Assembly (NCBI GenBank): GCA_020025375.1
Contig: JAHHSF010000072.1
Coordinates: forward strand, 1-6,760
DNA: 6,760 nucleotides
Direction: 5' to 3'
Source of the DNA: Oscillospiraceae bacterium
GTDB lineage: Bacteria; Bacillota; Clostridia; Oscillospirales; Oscillospiraceae
Below the pieces are notes generated by a model. That model was not told where the DNA came from. It saw only the letters and a list, made by a program, of their open reading frames with translations, and searched no databases. Positions 1-5,184 of this stretch are shown piece by piece. Position 1 is the first letter of the stretch, and each line of letters opens with the position of its first letter. The position numbers and the translations under genes were made by a program.

Positions 1-403
1 TCCCCATGGACGGAGGAGCTCCGTAGGAAGCGGGCGCAGGGGCGGTGTAGCCGCCGGTAAACCCGGCGCTGTCCCCATCCCGCTTGGAATCTCCAAAGTA
101 GACGTTATCGGCGACCACCTCGGCGGAGCGGCGCTTGTTGCCCTCCTTATCGGTCCAATCCCGAATCTGGAGGCGGCCCTCCACCACGGCCATGCGGCCC
201 TTGGTGAAGTACTTGGAGACAAACTCGCCAGTCTGACGCCAAGCCACGATGTCGATAAAATCGGTCTGACGCTCCCCGCCGTCGCGGCTCTTGAAGTCGC
301 GGTCCACGGCGATGGAGAAGGAAGCCACAGCAGTACCCGACTGGGTATGACGCAACTCCGGGTCGCGGGTCAGGCGGCCCATGAGGATGATACGGTTAAG
401 CAT
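1..403 (-). CDS. ssb: single-stranded DNA-binding protein, 3' end outside window
   Basis: Binds single-stranded DNA during replication, recombination and repair, normally as a homotetramer. The visible 134 residues begin MLNRIILMGRLTRDPELR, which is the typical SSB start, and continue through the OB fold (about residues 1-105) with the family patterns DFIDIVAWR (about 48-56), the KYFTKGR turn (about 64-70), VEGRLQIRDWTDKEGNKR (about 75-92) and the closing strand ending in VVADNVYF (about 96-103). After residue 105 comes a Gly/Ala/Pro/Ser/Tyr-rich linker, as expected before the acidic C-terminal tip. The tip is outside the window, so I cannot check it. The ATG at 403 has an ideal AAGGAGG site 7 nt upstream. 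It lies 12 nt after rpsF, and in Firmicutes rpsR usually follows, which would be off the left edge here. Transcription should come from the rpsF promoter. Confidence 0.97.
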   Translation of the reverse strand, partial: MLNRIILMGRLTRDPELRHTQSGTAVASFSIAVDRDFKSRDGGERQTDFIDIVAWRQTGEFVSKYFTKGRMAVVEGRLQIRDWTDKEGNKRRSAEVVADNVYFGDSKRDGDSAGFTGGYTAPAPASYGAPPSMG

Positions 404-410
404 ATCAGAT

Positions 411-417
411 CCTCCTT
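411..417 (-). promoter_or_regulatory. ssb ribosome binding site overlapping the rpsF stop codon
   Basis: On the minus strand the rpsF stop and the ssb Shine-Dalgarno share bases (TAAGGAGG, 418 to 411). Seven nt separate the site from the ssb ATG at 403. Ribosomes ending rpsF therefore sit on the ssb start region, which favours coupled translation. The overlap is seen directly; the coupling is inferred. Confidence 0.85.
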
Positions 418-712
418 ACTCTTCCATGCAGACGATGATGGAACGCATGATGTTGCTGTCGATGCGGAGCTTACGGTCCAGCTCGGCGGGGTAAGCGGCG
501 TCGGCGGCGAAAGCAATGCGGACGTAGTAACCCTCGTTCAGGTCGTTGATGGGGTAGGCCAGACGGCGCTTGCCCCACTCCTCCACCTCGGCGATGGTGC
601 CCCGGGCCTCGGTCATCTCCTTAAACTTGGCGACGACGGCGGCGGTGGCCTCCTCGTTGAGATTGGGGTCAACAATGAAGATGACCTCGTAGTTAGCAGT
701 GATCTTTGCCAT
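416..712 (-). CDS. rpsF: 30S ribosomal protein S6
   Basis: Small-subunit ribosomal protein that pairs with S18 on the central domain of 16S rRNA. The 98-residue product matches the usual 95-100 for S6. The N-terminal strand is NYEVIFIVDPNLNEE (about 7-21). The family-typical core WGKRRLAYPINDLNEGYYVRI (starting about residue 46) is present, followed by the ELDRKLRIDSNIMRSIIV helix/strand (about 77-94). It ends without the acidic Glu tail that some proteobacterial S6 proteins carry. The ATG at 712 has AAGGAGG at 729-723 with a 10-nt spacer. It is first gene of the classic rpsF-ssb-rpsR unit and has its own strong promoter at 802-829. Family knowledge: S6:S18 can bind this operon's own leader and repress it. 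Confidence 0.98.
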   Translation of the reverse strand: MAKITANYEVIFIVDPNLNEEATAAVVAKFKEMTEARGTIAEVEEWGKRRLAYPINDLNEGYYVRIAFAADAAYPAELDRKLRIDSNIMRSIIVCMEE

Positions 713-796
713 ATTTCTTGCACCTCCTTATGGACAAGTGGCCCCCGAACTTGGCCGGGGGCAAGGATGTTGTGTTGCCTGTCTATCAGACAGACC
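713..796 (-). promoter_or_regulatory. structured rpsF 5' leader, possible S6:S18 autoregulatory site
   Basis: Between the predicted transcription start (about 795) and the rpsF ATG there are about 83 nt. The strongest fold is a 7-bp stem, GCCCCCG (762-756) with CGGGGGC (747-741), closing an 8-nt loop GCCAAGTT. Competing pairings exist, for instance CTTG with CAAG across the same stem, so the leader could switch between folds. S6:S18 binding motifs in many bacterial rpsF leaders contain a bulged CCG in a stem-loop, and a CCG lies at the edge of this stem. I have not matched the known motif base by base, so its identity is an inference. Confidence 0.4.
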
Positions 797-801
797 CTAT
801 T

Positions 802-829
802 ATTATATCGTTTTTCTTCCAAATGTCAA
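802..829 (-). promoter_or_regulatory. strong sigma-A promoter for rpsF-ssb
   Basis: On the minus strand there is an exact consensus -35 TTGACA (829-824) and an exact consensus -10 TATAAT (807-802), separated by 16 nt. The surrounding sequence is AT-rich in an otherwise GC-rich window. The start site is predicted near 795. This is the best promoter in the window, as expected for a ribosomal protein operon, and it shows rpsF does not depend on read-through from galU. Confidence 0.9.
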
Positions 830-913
830 GAATTTTCTCATTTTTCCTTGGGGTCCAAGCCGGGATTTTCTTTTGCACCTTTTTTCAGTTTCTTTCCCTT
901 TTGGCATAGTAAC

Positions 914-962
914 GCACCCCATGTGGCAGACAGTATATTATACTGTCTGCCACATGGGGTGC
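914..962. repeat. perfect 49-bp palindrome between galU and rpsF
   Basis: Bases 914-937 are exactly complementary to 962-939, giving 24 bp with no mismatch around a single central base (938). The outer end reads GCACCCCATGTGGCAGAC and the centre is AT-rich (TATATTATA). Pairing stops abruptly at 913/963. It starts 22 nt past the galU stop, so it could end galU transcription or protect its mRNA 3' end. However, neither strand has a T-run directly after it: the minus strand continues GTTACTATGCC and the plus strand AGTTCATTTTC. A dispersed palindromic repeat, a protein-binding palindrome, or a remnant of a small mobile element are alternatives. The structure is certain; the role is unknown. Confidence 0.9.
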
Positions 963-984
963 AGTTCATTTTCAGGCTTTCGTA

Positions 985-1854
985 TTACAGCGTTTCCGCC
1001 TTGTCCTTGAGAAAGCGGGTGAGCCAGGCTCCGGTCTCGGGGTGGTCCAGGGCAAAGTCGATGGTGGCCTCCAGGAACCCCCGAAGGTTCCCCGTGTCAT
1101 ACCGGCGGCCCTCAAAGTCCACCGCCATCATGCTCCGCTGGCGACACAGCTCCCGCAGGCCGTCAGTGAGCTGGATTTCTCCGCCGAAGCCGGGCTTGAC
1201 ATTCTCCAGGATGTCGAAGATTTCCGGGGTGAGAACGTAGCGGCCCAAGATGGCGTAGTCGGAGAACCGCTCGGCCTTGGTGGGCTTCTCGTTCATATCG
1301 GCCACGGCGTAGACCCGTTCCTCCTTTGGGAAAATCTTCACCGAAGAATACTTGCTGATCTGGTCCGGGTCCACCGCCTGGATGCCCAGGACGGGGGCGT
1401 TGTACTGCTCCGCGGTCCGGATAAGCTGGCCGATGACGGGCTGTTTGGCCCGCATGATGTCGTCCCCCAGAAGGACGGCAAAGGGCTCGTCCCCCACAAA
1501 ATGGCGAGCCCGGGCGATGGCATGGCCCAGCCCCTTCGTCTCCTTCTGACGGACATAGAAAATATTGGCCAGGTCGGCGGCCCGGCGGACCTCTGCAAGC
1601 TCTTTGTCCTTGCCGGCCCGGTCCAGGCGCTCCTCCAGCTCGGGATAGTAGTCGAAGTAGTCGTCCATGGCGCTCTTGGCCCGGTTGGTGACGATGAGGA
1701 TATCCTCGATGCCAGCCTCCACGGCCTCTTCGATGATGTACTGAATCACCGGCTTGTCCACCATGGGGAGCATTTCCTTGGGCACCGTCTTGGTGGCGGG
1801 AAGCATCCGGGTCCCCAGTCCGGCGGCGGGGATGACTGCCTTACGTACTTTCAT
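985..1854 (-). CDS. galU: UTP--glucose-1-phosphate uridylyltransferase
   Basis: Makes UDP-glucose and pyrophosphate from UTP and glucose-1-phosphate in the cytoplasm, supplying glycosylation of envelope polysaccharides, teichoic acids and glycolipids. The 289 residues match the usual bacterial GalU length. The nucleotide-binding signature is at about residues 8-22 (IPAAGLGTRMLPATK), followed by PKEMLPMVDKPVIQY (25-39). Next come VRQKETKGLGHA (101-112), the metal-binding region LLGDD (128-132), EKP (189-191), the GGEIQLTD motif (224-231) and YDTGN (252-256). The ATG at 1854 follows AGGAGG (1866-1861) with a 6-nt spacer. It lies 40 nt after queT on the same strand with no promoter visible between, so it probably shares the queT transcript. 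Other sugar-1-phosphate nucleotidyltransferases are related, but this motif set favours GalU. Confidence 0.96.
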   Translation of the reverse strand: MKVRKAVIPAAGLGTRMLPATKTVPKEMLPMVDKPVIQYIIEEAVEAGIEDILIVTNRAKSAMDDYFDYYPELEERLDRAGKDKELAEVRRAADLANIFYVRQKETKGLGHAIARARHFVGDEPFAVLLGDDIMRAKQPVIGQLIRTAEQYNAPVLGIQAVDPDQISKYSSVKIFPKEERVYAVADMNEKPTKAERFSDYAILGRYVLTPEIFDILENVKPGFGGEIQLTDGLRELCRQRSMMAVDFEGRRYDTGNLRGFLEATIDFALDHPETGAWLTRFLKDKAETL

Positions 1855-1877
1855 GTTGGACCTCCTGTTTTGTGTTC

Positions 1878-1894
1878 GGAGGGCCGCGCCCTCC
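1878..1894 (-). other. short hairpin right after the queT stop codon
   Basis: Directly after the queT TAA (1897-1895) the minus strand folds GGAGGGC (1894-1888), a 3-nt loop, and GCCCTCC (1884-1878), 7 bp without mismatch. No T-run follows; the next bases are GAACACAAAACAGGAGG, leading to the galU ATG. It is therefore more likely an mRNA-stability, processing or partial attenuation element inside the operon than a full terminator. The first arm also contains a Shine-Dalgarno-like GGAGG that the hairpin would hide. Confidence 0.55.
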
Positions 1895-2407
1895 TTATAC
1901 CAGGCCCTTGGGGGCCATCATATCTTTGAAATAAGGCACGTTGGGCAGGATCTTGAGAAGCAAGCCGCCCAGAACATAGCAGGCCACCAGCTCACCCATC
2001 GCCACGCCAAAGCCGGCAATGGCAAACACGGCCGGGAAGTTGGCCGTGAAGCCCACCTCGTACCAGGCGATCATGGCCCCGATGATGACCCCGTTACACA
2101 CCACGGGAGGCAGGGGTGCCAGCCAGCGGTTGGGCATCTTCATGGTGAGGAAGGCGGCAAGGGCGGTGGCGGCGGTGCCGCAGATCACGTCCAGCATCGC
2201 ATAGGGGGAGAGGAGATTTGCCACCAGGCAGCCCACCACCAGGCCCGGCGCACTGGCCGGGAAGAGGAAGGGGAGCACGGTGAAGGCCTCGGCCACCCGG
2301 AGCTGGGCGTATCCATAGGACAGGCCGGGGAGCAACATGGTGAGGGCGGCGTAGGCGGCGGCCACGATGGCGGCCAGGGTCAGGTCTTTGGTGGAAAATT
2401 TGCGCAT
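1895..2407 (-). CDS. queT: QueT-family ECF transporter substrate-binding (S) component
   Basis: Predicted membrane S component that captures a queuosine precursor (preQ1 or preQ0/queuine-like) and works with a shared energy-coupling module (EcfA1, EcfA2, EcfT) encoded elsewhere. The 170-residue product is almost wholly hydrophobic, with about five or six membrane segments. It carries the pattern I associate with this family: GYAQLRVAEAFTVLPFLFP (about 32-50), PGLVVGCLVANLLSP (about 54-68) and LDVICGTAATALAA (about 72-85). Two in-frame ATGs lie close together. The upstream one (2416) is only 1 nt from GGAGG (2422-2418), too close to use, so I chose 2407 with a 10-nt spacer. Its own promoter and long folded leader lie upstream, and galU follows. 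Substrate is inferred from family, and other small S components cannot be fully excluded. Confidence 0.82.
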   Translation of the reverse strand: MRKFSTKDLTLAAIVAAAYAALTMLLPGLSYGYAQLRVAEAFTVLPFLFPASAPGLVVGCLVANLLSPYAMLDVICGTAATALAAFLTMKMPNRWLAPLPPVVCNGVIIGAMIAWYEVGFTANFPAVFAIAGFGVAMGELVACYVLGGLLLKILPNVPYFKDMMAPKGLV

Positions 2408-2543
2408 GAAAATCATACCTCCATTTTTTGTTTAGAGTGCGTGCATCGGCGCACAGCGGTACGGGTCCCTTTCCCCGGGGGCAGGATGCTCACGCCCCCG
2501 GACGGCTCTCTCCGTACCGGTTGGACTGGGTGGGGAACCAGTC
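2408..2543 (-). promoter_or_regulatory. folded queT leader, riboswitch candidate (preQ1 class unknown)
   Basis: About 135 nt of leader contain four helices in order on the minus strand. First, GACTGG (2543-2538) pairs with CCAGTC (2529-2524), leaving a loop TTCCCCAC. Second, an 8-bp long-range helix CGGTACGG (2519-2512) pairs with CCGTACCG (2464-2457). Nested within it is a third, CCGGGGGC (2501-2494) with GCCCCCGG (2482-2475), 8 bp. The fourth is GTGCG (2454-2450) with CGCAC (2441-2437). The CCCC of the first loop could pair with the G-rich stretch 2476-2467 to make a pseudoknot. An A-rich linker and the GGAGG site follow. QueT genes are often controlled by preQ1 riboswitches, and class III is reported with queT in Ruminococcaceae. 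I see no match to the class I or II consensus, and I cannot verify class III from memory. Confidence 0.55.
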
Positions 2544-2549
2544 GGAGGT

Positions 2550-2578
2550 ATTATAACACGGATAAAGAAAAAAAGGAA
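2550..2578 (-). promoter_or_regulatory. extended -10 promoter for queT-galU
   Basis: A perfect TATAAT (2555-2550) is preceded by TGT, giving an extended -10 element (TGn). The best -35 at 17 nt is TTCCTT (2578-2573), weak, which fits extended -10 promoters. The start site falls near 2543, exactly at the base of the first leader helix. The T-run in the spacer is shared with the candidate spoIIE terminator. Confidence 0.75.
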
Positions 2579-2644
2579 GCAGTAACCGCTTAACAATATC
2601 ATCAAATCCGATGTTTGTGCAGGTGAGCTGATTGCTAGCTTCCT
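2568..2644 (-). terminator. candidate Rho-independent terminator of spoIIE
   Basis: Thirteen nt after the spoIIE stop, AGGAAGC (2644-2638) is complementary to GCTTCCT (2580-2574), and a run of seven T (2574-2568) follows on the minus strand. The 57 nt between the arms hold smaller hairpins such as CATC/GATG. A compact alternative just before the T-run is AAGC (2591-2588) with GCTT (2580-2577). The T-run is clear but neither stem is strong, so the exact terminator form is uncertain. Confidence 0.45.
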
Positions 2645-2657
2645 CATTCCGCTTCTC

Positions 2658-5031
2658 TTACCTTCGCTTCTCCAGCCGGAGAATCATCACGGTGCGGTCG
2701 TCGGGGGAGGCAGCGTGGGCAGCGCTCTCCTCCAAGAGGGTACGGGCCAGCTCCTTGGGGGAGGCCCCGTCAAAGGCGGCCAGGCCCTCCCGGAGCCAGC
2801 CGTCCCCCTCCCCATCAGTCACCCCATCGGTGACCATGAGGGCGCAGTCCCCTGGCTCCAGGTGGAAGGGGATTACGTCAGGCTCCACCCGGTCCCCGGC
2901 GGCCAGCCCCGCCGGAAGGGCGGACCCGGCGGCCCGGACCACCGTGTCCCCCTTTTTCAAATAGGTAGGGGCGGCGCCGTACTTATAGACCGCCCCTTCC
3001 CCGGTAAAGAGATCCAGGCGGCACAGGTCAACGGTGGTGAAGCCCCCCTCGGCCTCGGCCCGGAGGGCCAGGGCCGAGTTGAGGGTCTTTAAGGCCGCCT
3101 CTGCGGTCACACCGGCCCGGAGAAACTTTTCCAGAAGCCGGATGGCAAGGTCGCTCTCCCGCCCGGCCTCAGGGCCGCTCCCCATGCCATCGCAGAGAAG
3201 GAGGTAGAGGACGCCATCCTCCCCTTTGAACCAGGCACCCGCGTCCCCGCTCACCGTCTCCCCATCACGCTTTTTGGCCGCCACCCCGGCGGTGACCGCC
3301 AGGGGCTCGGCCTGGGTAAAGACCACCCGGCTCTTCCCCCGCTCGGCCTGCTGGACGGCGGGGCGCAGGGCGACCCCCAAGAGAGCGGACAGCTCCTTTC
3401 GGGTCTCCTCTTTCATGAGGAGGGCCGGGTCACGGAGAAGGATCTCGGCCCTAAGGCGTCCCCGCTGGTCCAGAAAGACCGTCCCCTCTCCCTCCATCCC
3501 TTGGGAGGCTAAGTAATGACGCAGGCGGCGCTCCCGCACCGGCTCAGGGGTCAGCTCCACCGCCAGCTCCAGGGCGGCCTCCTCCAGGGCCTGGGCCAGC
3601 TGGCCATACTGGCGGCAGACCGCCGCCCGGTTTTCCCGCAGGCGGCTCTGATACCGGCGGCGGAGGAGGAGGGCGGAGAGTTCCTCATTCATGGCCTCCA
3701 GAAAACTGGGCAGCCGGATACACCGGCTGGAAAACCATTTTGGCAGGTCGGCAGACTGTCCTCTCCCCCGCTCCAGCATGGCGGGAAGGCCGTCGTTCAG
3801 GGCACGGACGGTGGACTCGTACTCCCGCTCCCAGCAGGAATCCCGCAGGGCACACCGGACGCAGACCTTCTCCGCAGCCCGCTGATAGACCACAGCGGGG
3901 TTCTCCCCATTCCCCCGGTCGGGGGTAAGGGAAACCCGGCGGTTTTCATACACCGCGCGGAAGGCCTCCGCCGTCCCCTCCAACTTCTCCCGCACGAAGG
4001 CCCGCCGCCGGGCCTTCGTGCGGGAGAAGTTGGAGGGGACGGCGGCGGGCCTCCCCTTCCGGGGCCGCGCTTGGCTCCACCCGGACCGCCAGGCGGCGAA
4101 AGAGCCCCTCTGGCAGGGTAACGAAAATAACGGAGACCACGAAAGTCTCATACAGGAGGGCCACCGCCCCCGGGGCGCTCTCCCAGAGCCAGAGGGCCAC
4201 CACCCCATCGGCCAGAACGTAGGCCAAGGCCCCGAAGAGCCGCCCCTGCCGGTGGAAGGCTCCGGCGAAGAGGCCGGCAAAACCCAGAGCCAAACTGTAA
4301 AGGGGGACCCCCTTGGCAAGATCCATGGCAAGGCCGGCGCACACCCCGGCGGCGGCTCCGGCCCCCAGCCCGCCCAGGCTCCCGGCGCAAAGGACCACCA
4401 ATCCCGCCAAAACGCACCCCACCGAGAGCTCGTCCAACAGGGTCACCCGAGCCAGGGACATAAGGAGGGTCCCCCCAAAGAGGAGGAGGGCCACCCTTTG
4501 CCGGTGGGTCAGGTTTTCCCCCCTTGGTGTCTCCCGGGCCGAGAGGGCCACCCGGTCGAAATAGGCCGCACCCCCGGCCAGGAGGGTGGCGGTGAGGTAG
4601 CAAGCCACCCCGCTGGTCCGCAGCCATCCCAGGGGCAGGGAAACAAAGCCGGTGGCTCCCACCATGAGGGCGGTGACCAGGGGCATGAACCAGCTCTTTT
4701 TGTACAGTTTTACGTCAAAAAACGCGAAGGCCACCGAGAAAATGAGAACGGCGGCCGCCATATCCCGCAGGCCGTTCTCCATGCCCCGGAAGCAAAAACT
4801 CCCGAACACGGCCCCCACCAGAGCACACATTCCCTCCATGCCCGAGCCGGAGGCCCCCACGAAGGCGGCCCCGAAGGGTGCGTAGCCTCCCGGCAGGTCC
4901 GCCCCTGCCAGCACCGCTCCCAACAACATTCGGGTGAGTCCCTCGCTTACCCGGACCAGCCCCGGGGCGCGGAGCACCTCCACCACCCCTTCCGTCCCTC
5001 TTCTCTGTCGCAGTTTTTCCTTCGTCAACAT
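2658..5031 (-). pseudogene. spoIIE: stage II sporulation protein E (Ser/Thr phosphatase), frameshifted
   Basis: SpoIIE sits at the polar division septum in sporulation and dephosphorylates the anti-anti-sigma factor SpoIIAA, which releases sigma-F in the forespore. Start at 5031: ATG, SD AGGAGG at 5045-5040 with an 8-nt spacer, product MLTKEKLRQRR. Residues about 30-310 form the multi-pass membrane domain. After ARRR (328-331) the frame is lost in a perfect hairpin (3968-4045), and reading runs to a stop at 3946, giving only 361 residues. The second half continues in another frame from AFVREKLEGTAEAF to the stop at 2658. It carries a Cys motif (CVRCALRDSC, about 378-387), VSGD (about 581-584), the PP2C metal site DGMGSG (from 602), FTTVDL (about 652), TDGVTD (about 722) and DDRTV (about 765). 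Deleting 37 nt gives one 778-residue protein, near the 827 of B. subtilis SpoIIE. The gene is monocistronic and divergent from dusB. The defect may be real or an artefact. Confidence 0.93.
3968..4045. repeat. 37-bp perfect inverted duplication inside spoIIE
   Basis: Bases 3968-4004 are the exact reverse complement of 4009-4045, separated by 4 nt (4005-4008). The arm at 3968-4004 encodes the expected SpoIIE segment (AFVREKLEGTA, minus strand), while the arm at 4009-4045 is its backwards copy and encodes nothing family-like. Removing 37 nt, for instance 4003-4039, rejoins GAGGCCCGCCGCCG to GGCCTTCGTGCG and restores the frame as EARRRAFV. In that reconstructed sequence GGCCCG, CCGC and CGGGCC already form a small hairpin, a natural nucleation point for fold-back copying. 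The structure is seen directly; the mechanism is inferred. Confidence 0.95.
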
Positions 5032-5114
5032 CTGGGTCTCCTCCTGTCTTCCTCTGTGTTCTGTCAGTGTAATCCATTTTCTGGAAAAACTCCGTCGGAA
5101 GTAGACGAACGGGC

Positions 5115-5143
5115 TTGCCCTTTGCCGTGGAATTTGGTAAAAT
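5115..5143 (+). promoter_or_regulatory. sigma-A-type promoter for dusB
   Basis: TTGCCC (5115-5120, four of six consensus bases) and TAAAAT (5138-5143, five of six) are separated by exactly 17 nt. TGG directly before the -10 gives an extended -10 element. The start site is predicted near 5150, leaving a leader of about 35 nt before the GTG start of dusB. Confidence 0.75.
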
Positions 5144-5184
5144 ACTTTCCGCAATGAAGCAAACAAGTAGTTCGGAGGAACACT

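Noticed and set aside
841..913. AT-rich stretch with CTTGGGGTCCAAG as a possible terminator
   Set aside because: The stem is only 5 bp, no T-run directly follows on the minus strand, and it lies beyond the much stronger palindrome. It is more likely the AT-rich region upstream of the rpsF promoter.
347..1240. 297-codon plus-strand open frame
   Set aside because: It crosses rpsF, the rpsF promoter, the palindrome and the 3' part of galU in antisense. No domain is recognisable, so chance is the best explanation.
2407..2416. Upstream ATG at 2416 as the queT start
   Set aside because: Only 1 nt separates it from GGAGG. The in-frame ATG at 2407 has a workable 10-nt spacer.
2544..2551. ATACCTCC, exactly complementary to the queT ribosome binding site region GGAGGTAT, as a possible anti-Shine-Dalgarno switch
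   Set aside because: It lies between the -10 element and the predicted start near 2543, so most or all of it would not be in the transcript. It would matter only if the start is several bases further upstream.
1042..2593. Two long plus-strand open frames (1042-1929 and 1754-2593)
   Set aside because: They are antisense to galU and queT, have low-complexity Gly/His/Arg-rich products typical of GC-rich shadow frames, and lack ribosome binding sites.
3968..4045. Hairpin as an invertible switch, CRISPR-like repeat or mobile element end
   Set aside because: The arms are almost adjacent (4-nt loop), so there is nothing to invert, no repeat series, no target-site duplication and no recombinase nearby. 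One arm is ordinary spoIIE coding sequence.
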